From NCBI GenBank assembly GCA_950022655.1, contig OX465584.1:50636723-50700722 (forward strand): DNA of 64,000 nucleotides, in the 5' to 3' direction. The DNA is from Alentia gelatinosa. Taxonomy: Eukaryota; Annelida; Polychaeta; Phyllodocida; Polynoidae. The position numbers and the translations under genes are program-made. The notes beneath the pieces are model-generated. The model saw only the letters and a list, made by a program, of their open reading frames with translations, searched no databases and was not told the DNA's origin. Positions 1-11,699 of the stretch are shown in pieces (position 1 is the stretch's first letter; every line of letters starts with the position of its first letter).

Positions 1-114
1 AGCTGAAAGTAGTTCCAAACGCCTTCAGAGCAGCAAGGAGAGCTATATGGAGGACTTCAGAAAGTTATCGTGTTTTTTGTTATTATCCTCACATAAAAAT
101 ATCGTTCACAGGGG

Positions 115-285
115 GTAGGATAAAATCAAAACCTTATTCTTTTTGATCTGGGCTCCCGTATGCAACTCCTGGAGTTTTGGCTCCAGACATCACTCGGCTC
201 TGCCTCGTGATATCACGCCAAACTCCAGTCGTCACATACGGGGGCCCAGATTAAAACTCATCCGCTTTTACGATATTATCCTACT
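115..285. repeat. fold-back (hairpin) element
   Basis: The outer ends are inverted copies of each other: gtaggataaaatc at the left and its near complement at the right. Inside them a second pair of arms (about 149-165 and 237-253) matches at 16 of 17 positions. The apex contains actcggctctgcctcgtga, a motif also seen in the apex of the hairpin at 61112-61238. There is no coding content, so this is most likely a small non-autonomous mobile element. Confidence 0.6.
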
Positions 286-451
286 CCTCATATCAGTCTC
301 AATAGACTTCACATGGTGTGAATGTATGCCACGGTTGTGCCATAAAATATTTATATGCCACTGGTGACATATGAAGTTAAAAACGTGTGATAGGGTACGA
401 TAAAATCTAAACATCACTCAATTTCATGTAAGTCCTGTTTAGGTCCAGGCT

Positions 452-511
452 TAAGGTTAGAGATAGGGTTAGGGATAGGACTAGGGTTAGGTTTAGGTTA
501 GGTTAATTAGC
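452..511 (+). repeat. degenerate TTAGGG/TAGGTT-like tandem stretch
   Basis: About 60 bases are built from irregular gggttagg, aggttag and ataggg words. This resembles a telomere-like or simple-repeat tract, but no clean hexamer run exists, so it is not a telomere. Confidence 0.5.
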
Positions 512-1197
512 TGAATTAACTATTTAGGGAGGATTTTCTTTTTCTTTACTCCCCAAGAGAAGACCAAGATAACATACTTACTACTATATTTAGTATTTAT
601 AGCAGGTAGACGAGGCGTAACAATTTGTGATACTCTTCTTCACCCCACGCTTTGCGACCACGGAATAGAGAGAAGCGGGAAATAGACCAGCGGACGACGC
701 CGCTGTCTATCTGCATATCCCGAATGCGGCGTTTTGATTGGCTGAGAGCTGTTTATGATGATTTTCAGGTCTCACGTCGGTGAATAGAACTGTATATTTA
801 GTATTTATCCACAGTTATGGCGACTAAGGCGGACACGTGGTATGGATATTTGAGGTTTATTGAAAATATCATGTTCAGACAGTCCTTAGGCAATTGCGTT
901 CCGATTATAGCTAGCGATACTACAAAAAGTGGAGCAACAGGGCCCTGAGCAGTCAAGAGGGTGTATATAAATCATCGATGACATAGCCCACAGTGCCACC
1001 AAGAGATGATTCTCTATTCTAAAAAATACCTTGGTATTTATCACCAAACACCCACCCTACACAAATCAAAACTCCTCCTTTTTATCCAACACCTTACATA
1101 TTCGGCAGGTTCGCATATATCATTGATTTTATCACTATCACCAGATATATCAATGGCTCACTATTATCCTATATCATTTATTAATAGTGTGGTGGTC
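512..1197. other. non-coding, nothing recognised
   Basis: This is presumably intron or upstream DNA of the EGF/mucin gene. I found no EGF-like exon, RNA gene or transposon protein fragment. The words gaccacggaatagagag (about 656-673) recur inverted near 58120, which suggests old repeat-derived sequence. Confidence 0.4.
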
Positions 1198-1718
1198 GCC
1201 GCCTGTCTAGCAGCTTGGATGACCCCAATCCGGAACGCTAGTTCCAGGCAGGATCCCACCCTACGCACTCTACGTAGGTTGGTTCGGTTTTCGGTTAGTT
1301 TGCACAGACCTAGTCACACATGACACAACAACGTCTTTTAATAAACAGAGATGTTTATTATTCACTACTTCCTGGAAAGATCTGGAAGATCTTTCCCACA
1401 AGTACAGTACCCCAGCACGTAGGTGCCAGGTAACGCTGGAGAAGCTAATTTGAAAGACTCGCCTAACCACCAGGAAGGTTACAAGAACCCGCCTTCAAAG
1501 TGAGGGCCCAAGGGTCTGTTCCATAGAAGAGACGCGCGAGGACAGCCTGTCAACCTACTGTGAACGCTGAGTATATATACCCAGCGTTACGTAATCCCGG
1601 CCTCCGCCGCGCCACTCTTGTATGCGGCGTTGTCCGGAATCACTACACAGTAAGGATCGGCACGTCGCGCCACCTTCCGTGAAACAAACGAACACTGCTG
1701 GATTCCCACCCCACTACA
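1198..1718 (-). mobile_element. solo LTR of an LTR retrotransposon
   Basis: The 521-bp segment starts TGTGGTGG and ends CCACTACA, a short inverted repeat with the TG...CA ends typical of LTRs. It is flanked by a direct repeat ATAG (1194-1197 and 1719-1722; extendable to AATAG if the last base is shared). Read on the minus strand, a TATA-like tatatata (about 1571-1580) precedes an AATAAA (1354-1359 complement) by about 215 bases, the expected promoter-then-polyA order. No internal retroelement coding region adjoins it, so it is best explained as a solo LTR left by recombination inside the host intron. Confidence 0.65.
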
Positions 1719-2038
1719 ATAGATATGATTTACCTCAGCCTGCCTTTATATAACTATAAAGCCCCAATCACTCTGTATTTAAGATAAACCGGATATGTCA
1801 CTAGTTGGAAGCATTGGAATACTGATCACAATATAGATTGAATTCTAGGTATCAATAATGGAAATAAAGTCTGATTCAACAACAAAAAGAAGATAAATGC
1901 CAAGATTGCGTAATAGATATGTTTGATTCAATCAAATGTATGCAAACTAAATAGTGTAAAAAAATCTTAACCTTTCAATGCATCGATTGTGAAACCCTGG
2001 TCAATCACTTGGTCTAATGAAGAAGTTTCTTGTTGCAG

Positions 2039-2170
2039 ACATCAATGAATGCGCTTCGAATGTGTCCAATAGATGTGGTACTGGAGCATCGTGTCTGAAC
2101 ATAGTTGGTAGTTACAACTGTACCTGTCTACCAGGCTATCTCGTCAATTCAGATGGACGCACCTGTTCAA
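2039..2170 (+). CDS. EGF exon 1 (calcium-binding EGF module)
   Basis: This internal exon of the large EGF-mucin gene follows a tttcttgttgcag acceptor and ends before gtgaat. Its 132 nt (44 codons) begin and end in phase 1. It encodes one EGF module with six cysteines that opens D-I-N-E-C, the calcium-binding consensus. It also carries C-L-N-I-V-G-S-Y-N-C-T-C, matching the Asn/Asp beta-hydroxylation pattern. Such modules act extracellularly as rod-like spacers or adhesive contacts. The phase-1 start requires at least one further upstream exon; I could not find one in the first 2 kb, so the N-terminus lies outside the window. Confidence 0.9.
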
Positions 2171-2320
2171 GTGAATGACTTTTTATATTATTATTCTGTT
2201 CAATAATTGTAAAAGACAACTCATGTTGGGAATAAAACCAATGTTAGAAATCTCCTCTCCCTGTTTACATCATGATGACATGATATGTAGGGATAAAGTA
2301 CTGACTTTCTGACCTCTCAG

Positions 2321-2590
2321 TTTCTGTACTCTCACTACGCTACATGGGAGAGGAATTCTTAACGAACTAGACTTAGAACCTTGAGAACCAACTGGCCTTC
2401 CTCCCGTGCTAAAGACGTACATCAATGAAACCCATAGATTCCTATAATCTCAAGCGGGAATATTGTGTGCCAATGGATTCTCAAGGCTCTAAGCCTAGTT
2501 CGTTAAGAATTCTTCTTTCATAGAGCGTAGTGAGAACCTTGTACAGAATACCACTTGGAGAGTGTAAGATCTTATGAGAGGGGTGCCCCC
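2321..2590. mobile_element. inverted-repeat (MITE-like) element
   Basis: Two arms of about 70 bases (2321-2390 and 2474-2548) are near-perfect inverted copies. They share ttctgtac, ctcactacgct, aattcttaacgaactag and the ttgagaa block. The right shoulder up to 2590 (aagatcttatgagaggggtgc) reappears inverted at 61478-61500, so this is a dispersed family. It lies in the intron after EGF exon 1. Confidence 0.7.
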
Positions 2591-3024
2591 AAGACCATCA
2601 ATTATTGCCTATGTATCTAAAGGGTGAACAGAATGACCAAAGTTTGGAAGTTGCAGATTCCACCACCAAACTTGATATCTATTTCCATGCAATGATTTAT
2701 CGATTATCATTCTGGGGAGAAAGTGTATTGTTATACATTTTTAAATCACAAATGCACAAATCACAAATACAAGAAATGCATATGATTATAAATCACTGAC
2801 ATCCACTGGGATCAGCCAAAGCAATCACTACAGTGGTCAGGTATGCTGGAAACTATAAACTTTTAATTGTTAGTTGATCTAAAAGAAATGGGCAAAATGT
2901 TACAAAGAATATGCCTAAGATTTCTTTGATAAGGCTAGTCTTGGGATAATTGCAAAAAGGTTAATATGATACATGATGGTGTTACCGGTATCTGAATTTA
3001 AAATGAGACCATGAATTTCTACAG

Positions 3025-3276
3025 AATGTCCAGAAAAGAGATGGGGACCAAACTGTGAAAATGTATGTCGGTGTCTCAACTCGACCACGACCTGCCTGCC
3101 AGATGCAGGATGTGTGGCATGTGAACCAGGCATGACAGGCGGAAGTTGTGATATAAACATTGATGAATGTCTAACTTCACCCTGCGATGAAAACTCTAAC
3201 TGCACTGACAACATTGGATCATACGAGTGCGTCTGTCATCCTGGTTTTACTAAAGTTAACTCAGCAACTTGTTCTG
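3025..3276 (+). CDS. EGF exon 2 (laminin/MEGF-type EGF plus calcium-binding EGF)
   Basis: The 252-nt exon (84 codons, phase 1 to phase 1) lies between a tttctacag acceptor and a gtaagt donor. The first half has eight cysteines and W-G-P-N-C, resembling the laminin/MEGF type of EGF repeat, ending G-M-T-G-G-S-C. The second half, N-I-D-E-C-L onward, is a calcium-binding EGF with the hydroxylation pattern C-T-D-N-I-G-S-Y-E-C-V-C. Two N-glycosylation sequons (N-S-T and N-C-T) are present. It shares strand and splice phase with the neighbouring EGF exons. Confidence 0.9.
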
Positions 3277-3711
3277 GTAAGTATTTCATTGCTCTATGTC
3301 TCATCTGCCAGCACCATGCTATGTTTGCATGACTCAATATCTTGTGTGTTAAGTTGTATCAGTGTGAATACTGCATAGGAAACCATTTCTGATCATAACC
3401 ATTAACGTTTCCATGGTCAGTCATGCATTAGTTTTTCTTTCAAGATAATAGAAATATAAAAAATACAATAACTGATATTTGGTAACTTCATTGTAAATTT
3501 CTTGAAAACATATGCCAATCCCCCAGTATACACCATATAGAAAATGGAGCTTACTGATAGTAGTTCTTTCTTGATCTACACTTTCTTATTGTCATATTAC
3601 TCACGCTACCAGAGAAAAGCAGTTGTGAAGGCAGAAGATCTGGTGGAATGACCATCATCATTCAGATTGGTGCAGGAAAACGTAGGTCAACTTTGATTGC
3701 TTTTCTTACAG

Positions 3712-3825
3712 AGGTGGACGAGTGTGCAAATCTTCCTTGCCAGAATGATGGAGAATGCATGGACCAAATCAACTCCTACAAATGTAACTGTACTGCTGGA
3801 TATACTGGAGCAGATTGCAGCATGG
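3712..3825 (+). CDS. EGF exon 3 (calcium-binding EGF module)
   Basis: The 114-nt exon (38 codons, phase 1 to phase 1) lies between ttttcttacag and gtatgt. It encodes a compact six-cysteine EGF opening V-D-E-C-A and carrying C-M-D-Q-I-N-S-Y-K-C-N-C, the Asn/Asp hydroxylation pattern, then G-Y-T-G-A-D-C. The spacing is that of Notch/fibulin-like calcium-binding EGFs. Reading through the upstream intron gives a chance in-frame ATG at 3648, which is not a plausible start because the acceptor and the phase agree with the other exons. Confidence 0.92.
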
Positions 3826-4340
3826 GTATGTTTCCACTATGTGAATGGAATTTGATGAGGTCTACATCTAACATACTATGAGTGATGTGTCAAGTTCGCC
3901 TACCTTCTACAATCCCTGTGTGGAGACTCATTCACATGAAGACATGCTTATTACCTACCACATATAAAACGTTAGAATTTCGTCGAATCCGCTTGAAGTT
4001 GCTCCCGTACATAGAGACATAGTGAACCAGACCTAGGCCTGGAGAATGAGGGCCCATGAGAGTGAGATTCTCGTACAGTGAAAAACTCGAACCTGTTCTT
4101 CTTATTTGTAGGACTATACTCAGACAAACTTCTTCTCTTATGATTCATTTCAAGCCATGCCGAAATCAAAGTTTGGTATTGTAGTTTACTGATCTACTTT
4201 TCTCGTGAGAAATCAATGAGATCCCAACTTTCGCTGGTTGCAATCCATAGAGTTTTGATTGCTGATGATCAGCACAAGCACCTGTGTCATACGAAATGAT
4301 AACCACGAGTTTACGATGGTTTCCCGTATACCCGCTAGAG

Positions 4341-4421
4341 GGCCCAGTTAGCCTGTAGTACGGCCCAGTTAGCCTGTAGTACGAACGAACGGCGGGGGGG
4401 GGGGGGGGGGGGGGGGGGGGG
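4341..4421. repeat. 21-bp direct duplication followed by a 28-base G run
   Basis: A 21-base unit beginning ggcccagttagcctg occurs twice without a gap (4341-4361 and 4362-4382). It is followed by 28 consecutive G (4394-4421). The G run lies in the intron between EGF exons 3 and 4 and is a likely length-unstable or assembly-sensitive spot. Confidence 0.85.
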
Positions 4422-5043
4422 CTAGCCAAATACGATTCGAAGAAGTCGCTAGTTCACATCTAAAGCCGTGTTTGCCTTTTGAAACGGCATCGGTCTTTGA
4501 TGAATTCAGTTATTTTCACCCTCATTGTTTATGTATTTTATTGTTTACATGCTTATCCCAAGCATATAGCAGTAGGAAACTTATGATTTAATATCATTTG
4601 AATTAGATCAATACCCTTGTGGTAGTTGATTACTCACTTATACTTTATTTTGATTAGATTTTATGTAATAGTTTCTGATACTTGGATTCCGGAATCTCCA
4701 CAGAACAATTAGTAGAACAAAGCCTGGATCTAGAATTAGGTCAGGTCATGATATTTTCAGAGGGCCTTTACTGTGCCAATCAGATAATCTTAAGACTGCT
4801 TAGAATTTCTAGTATTGGTGTGGTAGCCTTTTAAAACCATTATGTTCAAAATTAGTCAATAACTTTCCTAATTTCTAAAGCACAACCTGTCTATGCGTTC
4901 ATGTGTAATCTAGCCTTCGAGATTAAATATTCATTTCCATATTATCCCAACAGAATAGAAGACAAATGATATGATTGGATATCCTAATCATATCTTTGAT
5001 ATTCAATGTGATTCTGTATGAGAGAGCCACACATATTTTTCAG

Positions 5044-5157
5044 ATTTAAATGAATGTGATTCCACACCATGTCAGAACGGTGCTACCTGTGGGAACCAAA
5101 TAGCGGCTTTCATGTGTGTTTGCGCACCAGGTTATACTGGAGCCAGGTGTGAAATTG
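5044..5157 (+). CDS. EGF exon 4 (calcium-binding EGF module)
   Basis: The 114-nt exon (38 codons, phase 1 to phase 1) lies between atttttcag and gtgagt. It encodes D-L-N-E-C-D onward with six cysteines, C-Q-N-G-A-T-C, the hydroxylation pattern [12 protein letters not shown], and G-Y-T-G-A-R-C. It is the last clear EGF exon. The next firmly recognised exon of the same phase on this strand is the first mucin exon at 14413, which implies an intron of about 9.3 kb unless the weak candidates at 12282 and 12801 are used. Confidence 0.92.
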
Positions 5158-5966
5158 GTGAGTTCTTTTTAAAGTTTTTTGCACAATACCTACTTGAAAA
5201 GCAACCTACACTGCTATCATTACTTCCCTATGAAAACAGACTTCCCTGGGTTTTGGATTTAGTATGACAATAGCCTACACACCAATTGGATGGAAAGCGT
5301 TTCTTTGTCCAGACATTATTGCAGCTCCAGCTGCTAGATATTTCAACATCTCGATGTTGTGTGGTCAAGGGCAGGTATGCCCCTGGTTCAAACTGAAAAC
5401 ATTCTAAGCTACATAGTGAACATTACTGATTGATCACATTAGAAATATTATGGGGTACCCTCTACAACCTTGATTGTTGATCACATCCTTAGCAATATGA
5501 TAAGCATTTGTAGCAAAGAGCATACAGTAATATTTTCATTCTGGATGTTGTACCAGTCTCTGATGGCAAGCTACTTTATTACTCACATCTCCATAGGAAA
5601 TACATGGAGCACCTGGAAACAGCTACCAGGAGATTCTGGCATGTCAGAATCTCCTGCGGGAGATTACGGAAAAAAAGTCCCATCCATGATAAAGTCAAAT
5701 CATCAATTACTTCAAAACAAGTTTCATGGATATTCATTCAATATAAATTATTTACAATTAGTCAGGGTAATCTCATTTACCATCACTGGCATAAAACGTT
5801 TTACATGCTAAAATCACAGGTTAATGGGGAACTATATTATTAGTGTAAGTCTACACCGAATTACTGCCACGCTTGACAGTGCTGTGGTGTCTGGAACTAA
5901 ATGGCTTACAGAAACTTTTTAATTGCAATAAATTTGTTATCAATCTTGTAGGTGGGTAATAAATAC
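5158..5966. other. intron sequence, nothing recognised
   Basis: This is AT-rich non-coding sequence after EGF exon 4. The local inverted repeat ggagattctggcatgtcagaatctcc (in two half-arms, 5631-5656) is the only structure seen. The short open frames here show no protein-like composition. Confidence 0.4.
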
Positions 5967-6105
5967 AATAACGACTGGATTTGTGTACGAATGGTCGCAA
6001 TCTCCTCGTAGTTGACGACATGATATCCTCGCTAGTCGCTCGGATATTACTACGCGTCAACTACTCGGAGATTACGGCCACTCGTACACAAAACCAGTCA
6101 TTATT
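5967..6105. repeat. fold-back (hairpin) element
   Basis: Arms of about 51 bases (5967-6017 and 6055-6105) are inverted copies with roughly 44 matches, beginning aataacgactgg on one side and ending ccagtcattatt on the other. The apex contains gatatcctcgctagtcgctcgg. It belongs structurally with the other fold-backs of the window. Confidence 0.75.
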
Positions 6106-6245
6106 GTGTATATAGCATGTCGTTGGAGATACATAGTATATATATTTGGGTTTTAATTAGGAGACCCTGGAGCCACCTTGGGGTGTGGTGGAGGCGGCAG
6201 GGGAGAGAAGTTATATGCCCAGGGCTAATGGACCGCTCCCTCTAA

Positions 6246-6561
6246 TGCCCCAGTCACACTGGCGTAAATTTCGGCGTTTCTTCTACATATTTAAATTGGT
6301 GGGGAGTACGTATTGGCTACGTATTTGAAACATACCTGTTTGGTTTGCTTTAACGTTTTAGTACGCTTCTCAATGTTCATCAACGCTTCTTGACGCTTCT
6401 GTACGTATTGTGGCATTTTTCGGCGCATTCCGATTTTCATTTACGCATCCCCGCGTTTTCCCACGCATCACCGCGCATTTGTAAATTTCAAAATGTGTAG
6501 AAGAACGTAGAGGTGCGTACACGAAAAAACGCTGTTTTTTTACGCCAGTGTGACTGGGGCA
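6246..6561. mobile_element. PIF/Harbinger-like MITE
   Basis: Terminal inverted repeats TGCCCCAGTCACACTGGCGT match perfectly at both ends. The 316-bp element is flanked by TAA on each side (6243-6245, 6562-6564), the 3-bp target duplication typical of PIF/Harbinger elements. The interior has no coding potential and is rich in acgc/gcgt words. Assignment to the superfamily rests on target size and general form, not on a transposase. Confidence 0.7.
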
Positions 6562-6599
6562 TAAGCCATCACCCTCCACAGAGGCCACTTACCAGCCTG

Positions 6600-7330
6600 C
6601 ATACTCAACATGGACTTGATCACCAACAAGGGGTTGCTTAACTATGGCAGACAAAGGAATGGAAGCTTATTTCGAGATGGCCTTAGACCTTAACTTCACC
6701 AACTGGGCCAAGAGTATCGGCCTACAGAGGAAAACTATGGAAGTAATGGCTGGCGATGATTATGCTGACAATGATGTGCAGACCATGATAACGATGCAGG
6801 ACATGAAATAGCTTCTGATACCAACAAGACAGACGCATAGGCTCAGTAAGGCCCTGGGGAAGCTGGGCAGCCCCAACCTTGCTCCTGTAAACACTACAGT
6901 GCCACAGGATGACTGGGAATGAGAGTTCCAACCCACAGAAAGCAGGAAGAAGAAGGCAAAGGCAACAAGCACCCCCTGCTCAAAGCGGCAACCGGCTTGG
7001 AGACGATGATTGGTGCTCTATAGGCAGGGTAGACAGATATGGATGGTGATCAGGAGGTAGACTACCTGGGAGCTGCCGCCATTTGTAGTGGCTATGATAT
7101 AGTGGCCCTGCTTATAATCAGGGGGACCTATAATATAGCACGTAGAATTGCCTATTTTGTGCCAGAACATTTTAGACTGTGCCCTGGAAAGAGGAAAAAA
7201 GACACTGTTAGGTTCACAAAAGGAGAGGATGGCATGATGGTGCTGTAAGATGATGAGCAGACACCTGTTTATATTGCACTGGACCTGAGCCAAGCACAAA
7301 TATTGAAATATATAAGAAAGTTATAAGAAA
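6600..7330 (+). pseudogene. possible degenerate retroelement coding region
   Basis: Interrupted plus-strand frames give protein-like, charged, Met/Lys/Asp-rich stretches, for example around 6640-6810 and 7100-7250 (R-R-I-A-Y-F-V-P-E-H-F-R). It lies upstream of the DIRS-like RT relic on the same strand and may be its gag-like 5' part. No diagnostic motif was found, so this is inference from position and composition only. Confidence 0.25.
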
Positions 7331-7399
7331 TGTATAAGTAAAACTGTGAGCTCTTGTATAGCAGAAGTTTAGGCATATATCCCATATGAAACGCCCTGA

Positions 7400-7620
7400 G
7401 AGCTGTATCTAGGCCAGTGTGTCAGCACACAAGCACCCAAGGTGAAGGCCAGTAGGATGGAGCATTAGGGCCAGTGGGTCAGCGCCTGTCCCACTTAGCA
7501 GGGATGGATCATTTGGGCCAGTAGGTCAGCGCCTGCACACCTACTGCACCACTTAGCCTGGGTCAGTAGGACAGGTCAATTGGGTTAGTAGGACAGAGAG
7601 TTGGGAGTGAGCATTTGGGA
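7400..7620 (+). repeat. degenerate minisatellite
   Basis: The phrase gggccagtaggtcagcgcctg recurs in imperfect form about five times (near 7410, 7470, 7510, 7560 and 7585) with irregular spacing. It is non-coding. Confidence 0.5.
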
Positions 7621-9600
7621 CAACGACCTTGACACTTAAATGCATGCAACCTCAATACTAGCTATATAAGCCAGCTACACCCATCATTCTGGGTTCTTAG
7701 ACTGGCGTGTGAGGAACCTGTACCTGTGAAAATACCAATAAAAAGAAGCATTTCAAAGTCTGAGCAGATCTCATCTGTTAAGGGCTGACGCAGCCAAGAA
7801 GAAGTTCTCTACCTACTACATCCCCATGGACTTAAACTACAGTATTCTAGTGATAAGTTACTCCAGTGTTTGTGACATATTCTAGGACTTGACCAACTAC
7901 AGTCCACATACACTACACAGCTCTCCCCATCTACCACATCTTTACCACACATACAACCAACCATCATATCACTGTAGACCGGTACTACATGCTGGTCTAC
8001 AGTTCAGCCCAATATGGTGCAGGGTTAATGGGGTGGCCAACATGAGGCTGCCCTGCAAACTACTATGGTCTGCAGACCTAGATTGGCCACCACCTCTGTC
8101 TACACTATGTTCCAACTAAGAGGTTGGTAACGTTAACCCATGGACGTGTCCATGGATTCTCACTCTCGGACCAAACCAGTTTGTCCTACATAGATTCTGG
8201 GATCCAAAATACATGCAAAGAATTCTCCATATATTAATAAATTGACAAAGAACCTTTTTTCTGTGACCATTTTATCAAAAATACACATTAAAAGAAGATG
8301 AGAACATGGAGAAGTGACTTACAGGGTAAGAACCCAGGATTCATTACAACCAGAGGAACCAGAGGAACCAGTTACAACTGACAGCACAGAGTGAAAATAG
8401 ATCCGAAAAATAGGTAGAGTGAGCTTCCTTTACCCGCTACCACGCCATGTCAAGGCCCCTGTCGATTTAACGTGACCAGAGCTAACGTAGTGTAGCTCAG
8501 GTGGCCAGTGTACTGCAGACCTAGCTAGGAGCTGGGTGGAGGACTATATAAAAACATGGTTATGACGCCAATACGATGATATTTATTCGAGGTGAAGGCC
8601 AGAAATCCGAACGAGGGGGAACTTCACTCCCAACCAGCGCGGGAAGTACATTACAAGACTAATCGGAAGTCAGATTCACTCGCCTAGCAGAGGTTGGATT
8701 TGCTCAGGCTTCACGCTAGCTACAGAGACTACGGTTCAGAAAGTGATGCTCATTTGCATATGAGGCCATTAGCAGGGTTTCCCAGGGCGTAGGCAATCCC
8801 CGATAATGATGTCATACTAACCCGATCTTTCTTGTTGACATCTGTGAGGTGCCCGATCGGGGAGTGTCCGTATTGATATCGGTAAATTCTGTATATTTAA
8901 GATATCTAAACTGTATCACGTGAATGCTACACGTTAGATGCCTCGATATTTGGTTGATACACACGATAACTCGTTCCGTGGCGTGTGTCATACGCTTCGG
9001 AACTCGTGAAGTGAAGGGGTACGCTATTTTTTAATCTTCCGCTGAGGTCCTTGCTTCCGGTCTTTTGGTCAATCAGAAAGTATTATTTTTTCAAAGCATG
9101 CCGTAGTATGATTCAAAACACACCGTAGTATGATTCAAAGCACGCCGTAGTATGTTTCAGTACAAAGCTACACGGCTTATCGCGCAATATGTTTGTTCCG
9201 ATTGAACCCCCCAGCACCAGTCAGTATGGTGAGTGACTTTGTGCATAGGTATAATACCTCTCCTACACTGTCTACATTCTTGCAAGCAAGTACAACTGGT
9301 AGTCTGTGCTCAACCTGGACAGACGGCACAGGGAGCTGCAAATGCAAAACCGGTACTGTTTGGGCAACAACATTTTATCAATTGCGGCCCTTATCATTGA
9401 TCCCAAGAAGCAGGAACAACAGAGATACACAGGGGTGAACGGCAGTGACTATTGGGGTAATAATTAGCAGTCAACCAAACCCAGCAAGCTGGAGAAGGCA
9501 CATGATCAGGAGGAGATCTGCAGGACTTTGCTGGTACCAGAGAGTGCCCATATGAGGACTGGTGCAAGTATAAGCACAAATCTGCCTAGGGAATGGGCCC
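7621..9600. other. intron sequence, mostly unrecognised
   Basis: No exon with the gene's phase-1 pattern was found. Three imperfect copies of the phrase cgccgtagtatg with attcaaa/catg context occur around 9098-9150. The stretch may include 5' parts of the DIRS-like element that starts to be recognisable near 9600, but I cannot support that further. Confidence 0.3.
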
Positions 9601-9606
9601 ACCAAA

Positions 9607-11699
9607 ATGGAGCACTTAGGCTGGAGGCATGGGCCACTTGGATGCCACTTGGAAGACTGTGATTACATACTTTGTGGTGTAACTAAAGACTTCCTCATAG
9701 TGAATATAGATGCTGACAATACACAGGCAGAACAACCCAACCACAAGTTAGCTATAGATCAGAGGAATGCTGTACAGAGGCAGACAGAGAGTGAAATAGA
9801 TGATGGCAAGTATGTAGTGGTCACTGAGAAGCCCTGTATGGTGTTGGCTCTAGCTGCAGTCCCCAAGCCGTCCGGGAGCATCAGGCTAATCCACGACGGC
9901 GGTAGACCTTGGGGGTGTTCTCTAAACATGTATGCCATCAACAAGTCCTTCAGGTACCCTAACCTGGAAGAGGCAGCCTCATTCATCAATAGGGGTGACT
10001 ACATTAGACCTTTCCAATACCTATAGGAGTGTAAAGATACACCCAGACTACCTACCACTGGCTGGGATTCATTGGGAACACCTGGGTGCTGTTGAATAAT
10101 CACGGATATGTCCTAGAAATGATCCTCGGATCGTCTTTGGGGAAATATCGTTGCATAAATTCTGAAATCCTACAGGCAGGACAAGTGAAGGACATGATCA
10201 AATTTGGGTGGACAAAAGTCGTTTCATAACAAAATCCTGAAGGTGGGATTTCTCCTCCAAATTGTCCCAACTCATCCCAACTTGCCCTCCAAGAAGGACA
10301 GCTAGAGAGCAGTCCTAGATGCAGCTTGTCCTCATAATATAGTATAATAAGGTGATATTTTTACTGGAATCAGCAGTATATCTTTTAAATAGATGGTCTT
10401 AATCTAATGTGAAAGGCTGAGCCTCATTTTAAGGATAGATAGAACCCTGTAGAGGACCTGGGTGAGCGTAGATTTATGCAACGATTCTGACTGGGTCCTG
10501 GGACATGTCCCAGACTTATGGAGCCTCAGAATATTGCTTCACTCTGTCTACCACAAGGGGTGGCTTGTCTGCAAGTCTCCTAGGAACCGTCTTGGACTTG
10601 TCCTGAGAAATTATCTGTGTCACAAGAAGGATAATTTGCAGGAGGAATTCTATTGGTCACCAAGGATCTAGTTTATGAAACGATATTTTGCAAGGATCCT
10701 CCAAGATCTCCTCCGTCCTGAGTTAGATCTTATCCTCCTGCCTGAGGATATATCCTGGATTATTCAACAGCACCCAGGCTCATGTTTAGCTGTTTCAAAA
10801 GTCGTATGAAGTCTCGCCAGCGGCACGTCGCATTTCAACAGCGAGCGGTACTTTGAATCAAAGCGGCAGCAAAACTGGCACCAATACCCAATAGCGAACG
10901 GCACCTCCACCTCGACAGCGACGCTTCAAGTGCCATTGTTAGCTCTCGCTTTGGCAGTGAGTACTCTCGTTTAGCACCCTCCCGACCTTTGAAACAGCTC
11001 CCAGGACTCAGTGCCTCTATTTTCAACTGTCTAACCCAATGTGTGAGGAAAATCATAGTGCATCACTGTTTTCATAGAGTCTGTGCCTATTTGGATGATT
11101 TTTATTGTTAGAAAAGAGGCACAGGTGCTTAATTTTCTGATTCATGTGAGCTGTGGTTCAGAATCCATATATAATAAGGTGGTCATACCAACCACCTGCC
11201 TAACTTTCCTCGGAGTGAAGATAGACACCATGACTGCTTGAGAAGGTAAAACATCTAAAAGATTGTGTTCAGGAAGTATTATACAAGAAGGCAGTATCTA
11301 TAAGAAGCCTCTGTTCGGAATGCTCAGCTGGGCCTCTTGTCTCATTCATGGAGGAAGGTCATTCACACTACGATTAATGGTCAGAATTGCAGTCTTGGGC
11401 ACACCCTCCCACCCCACAAGGGTGAACTCATCAAGGTCCCTGACCTTCATTGGTGCCTAGATTTCAGGGTTGTTTTTTACGTTTTAGTGCCCCGCTTGGA
11501 AACATACATTTATACACCCATCTCAAGTGACGCCTGCCTGTCGGGGGCAGGAGGGGTTTATGGTGACCAATGGTTTCATGTTAGATGGGAAGACTGCCCG
11601 GATGTGAAGGACCCTCCCATAAAGCGCTGGCTGAATCAGCCTTGGGCAGGTATGGACCTGGGGGATATAGACCAGGGACCTGTTTCGGTAGTTTCGTGA
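9607..11699 (+). mobile_element. degenerate DIRS-like retroelement (RT and RNase H relics)
   Basis: Fragments of a tyrosine-recombinase (DIRS-type) retroelement polymerase occur in order on the plus strand. The frame at 9607-10023 has V-P-K-P-S-G-S-I-R-L-I-H-D-G-G-R-P, matching the early RT block. Y-L-D-D-F (11087-11101) is the RT catalytic motif with its two aspartates. L-T-F-L-G-V-K-I-D-T (about 11201-11230) and G-G-R-S-F-T-L-R-L (around 11350) are downstream connection motifs. D-A-C-L-S-G-A-G-G-V (about 11530-11560) is the start of an RNase H-like core with its aspartate. Frameshifts and stops separate these pieces, and an unrelated inverted-repeat element (10785-11002) interrupts them. 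It is a dead insertion in the host intron. No recombinase is visible. Confidence 0.7.
10785..11002 (-). mobile_element. short inverted-repeat element, family A (copy 1)
   Basis: The termini are (g)ctgtttcaaaagtcg on the left and its complement ending gaaacagctccc on the right, about 218 bp in all. The interior, in inverted orientation, matches the copy at 49901-50136 (for example the aaagcggcggcaaaac-like and ccattgttgg-like blocks). It is inserted within the DIRS-like relic and is therefore younger than it. Confidence 0.75.

Noticed and set aside
452..511. Telomere or interstitial telomere tract
   Set aside because: The hexamers are too irregular; it is only a telomere-like simple repeat.
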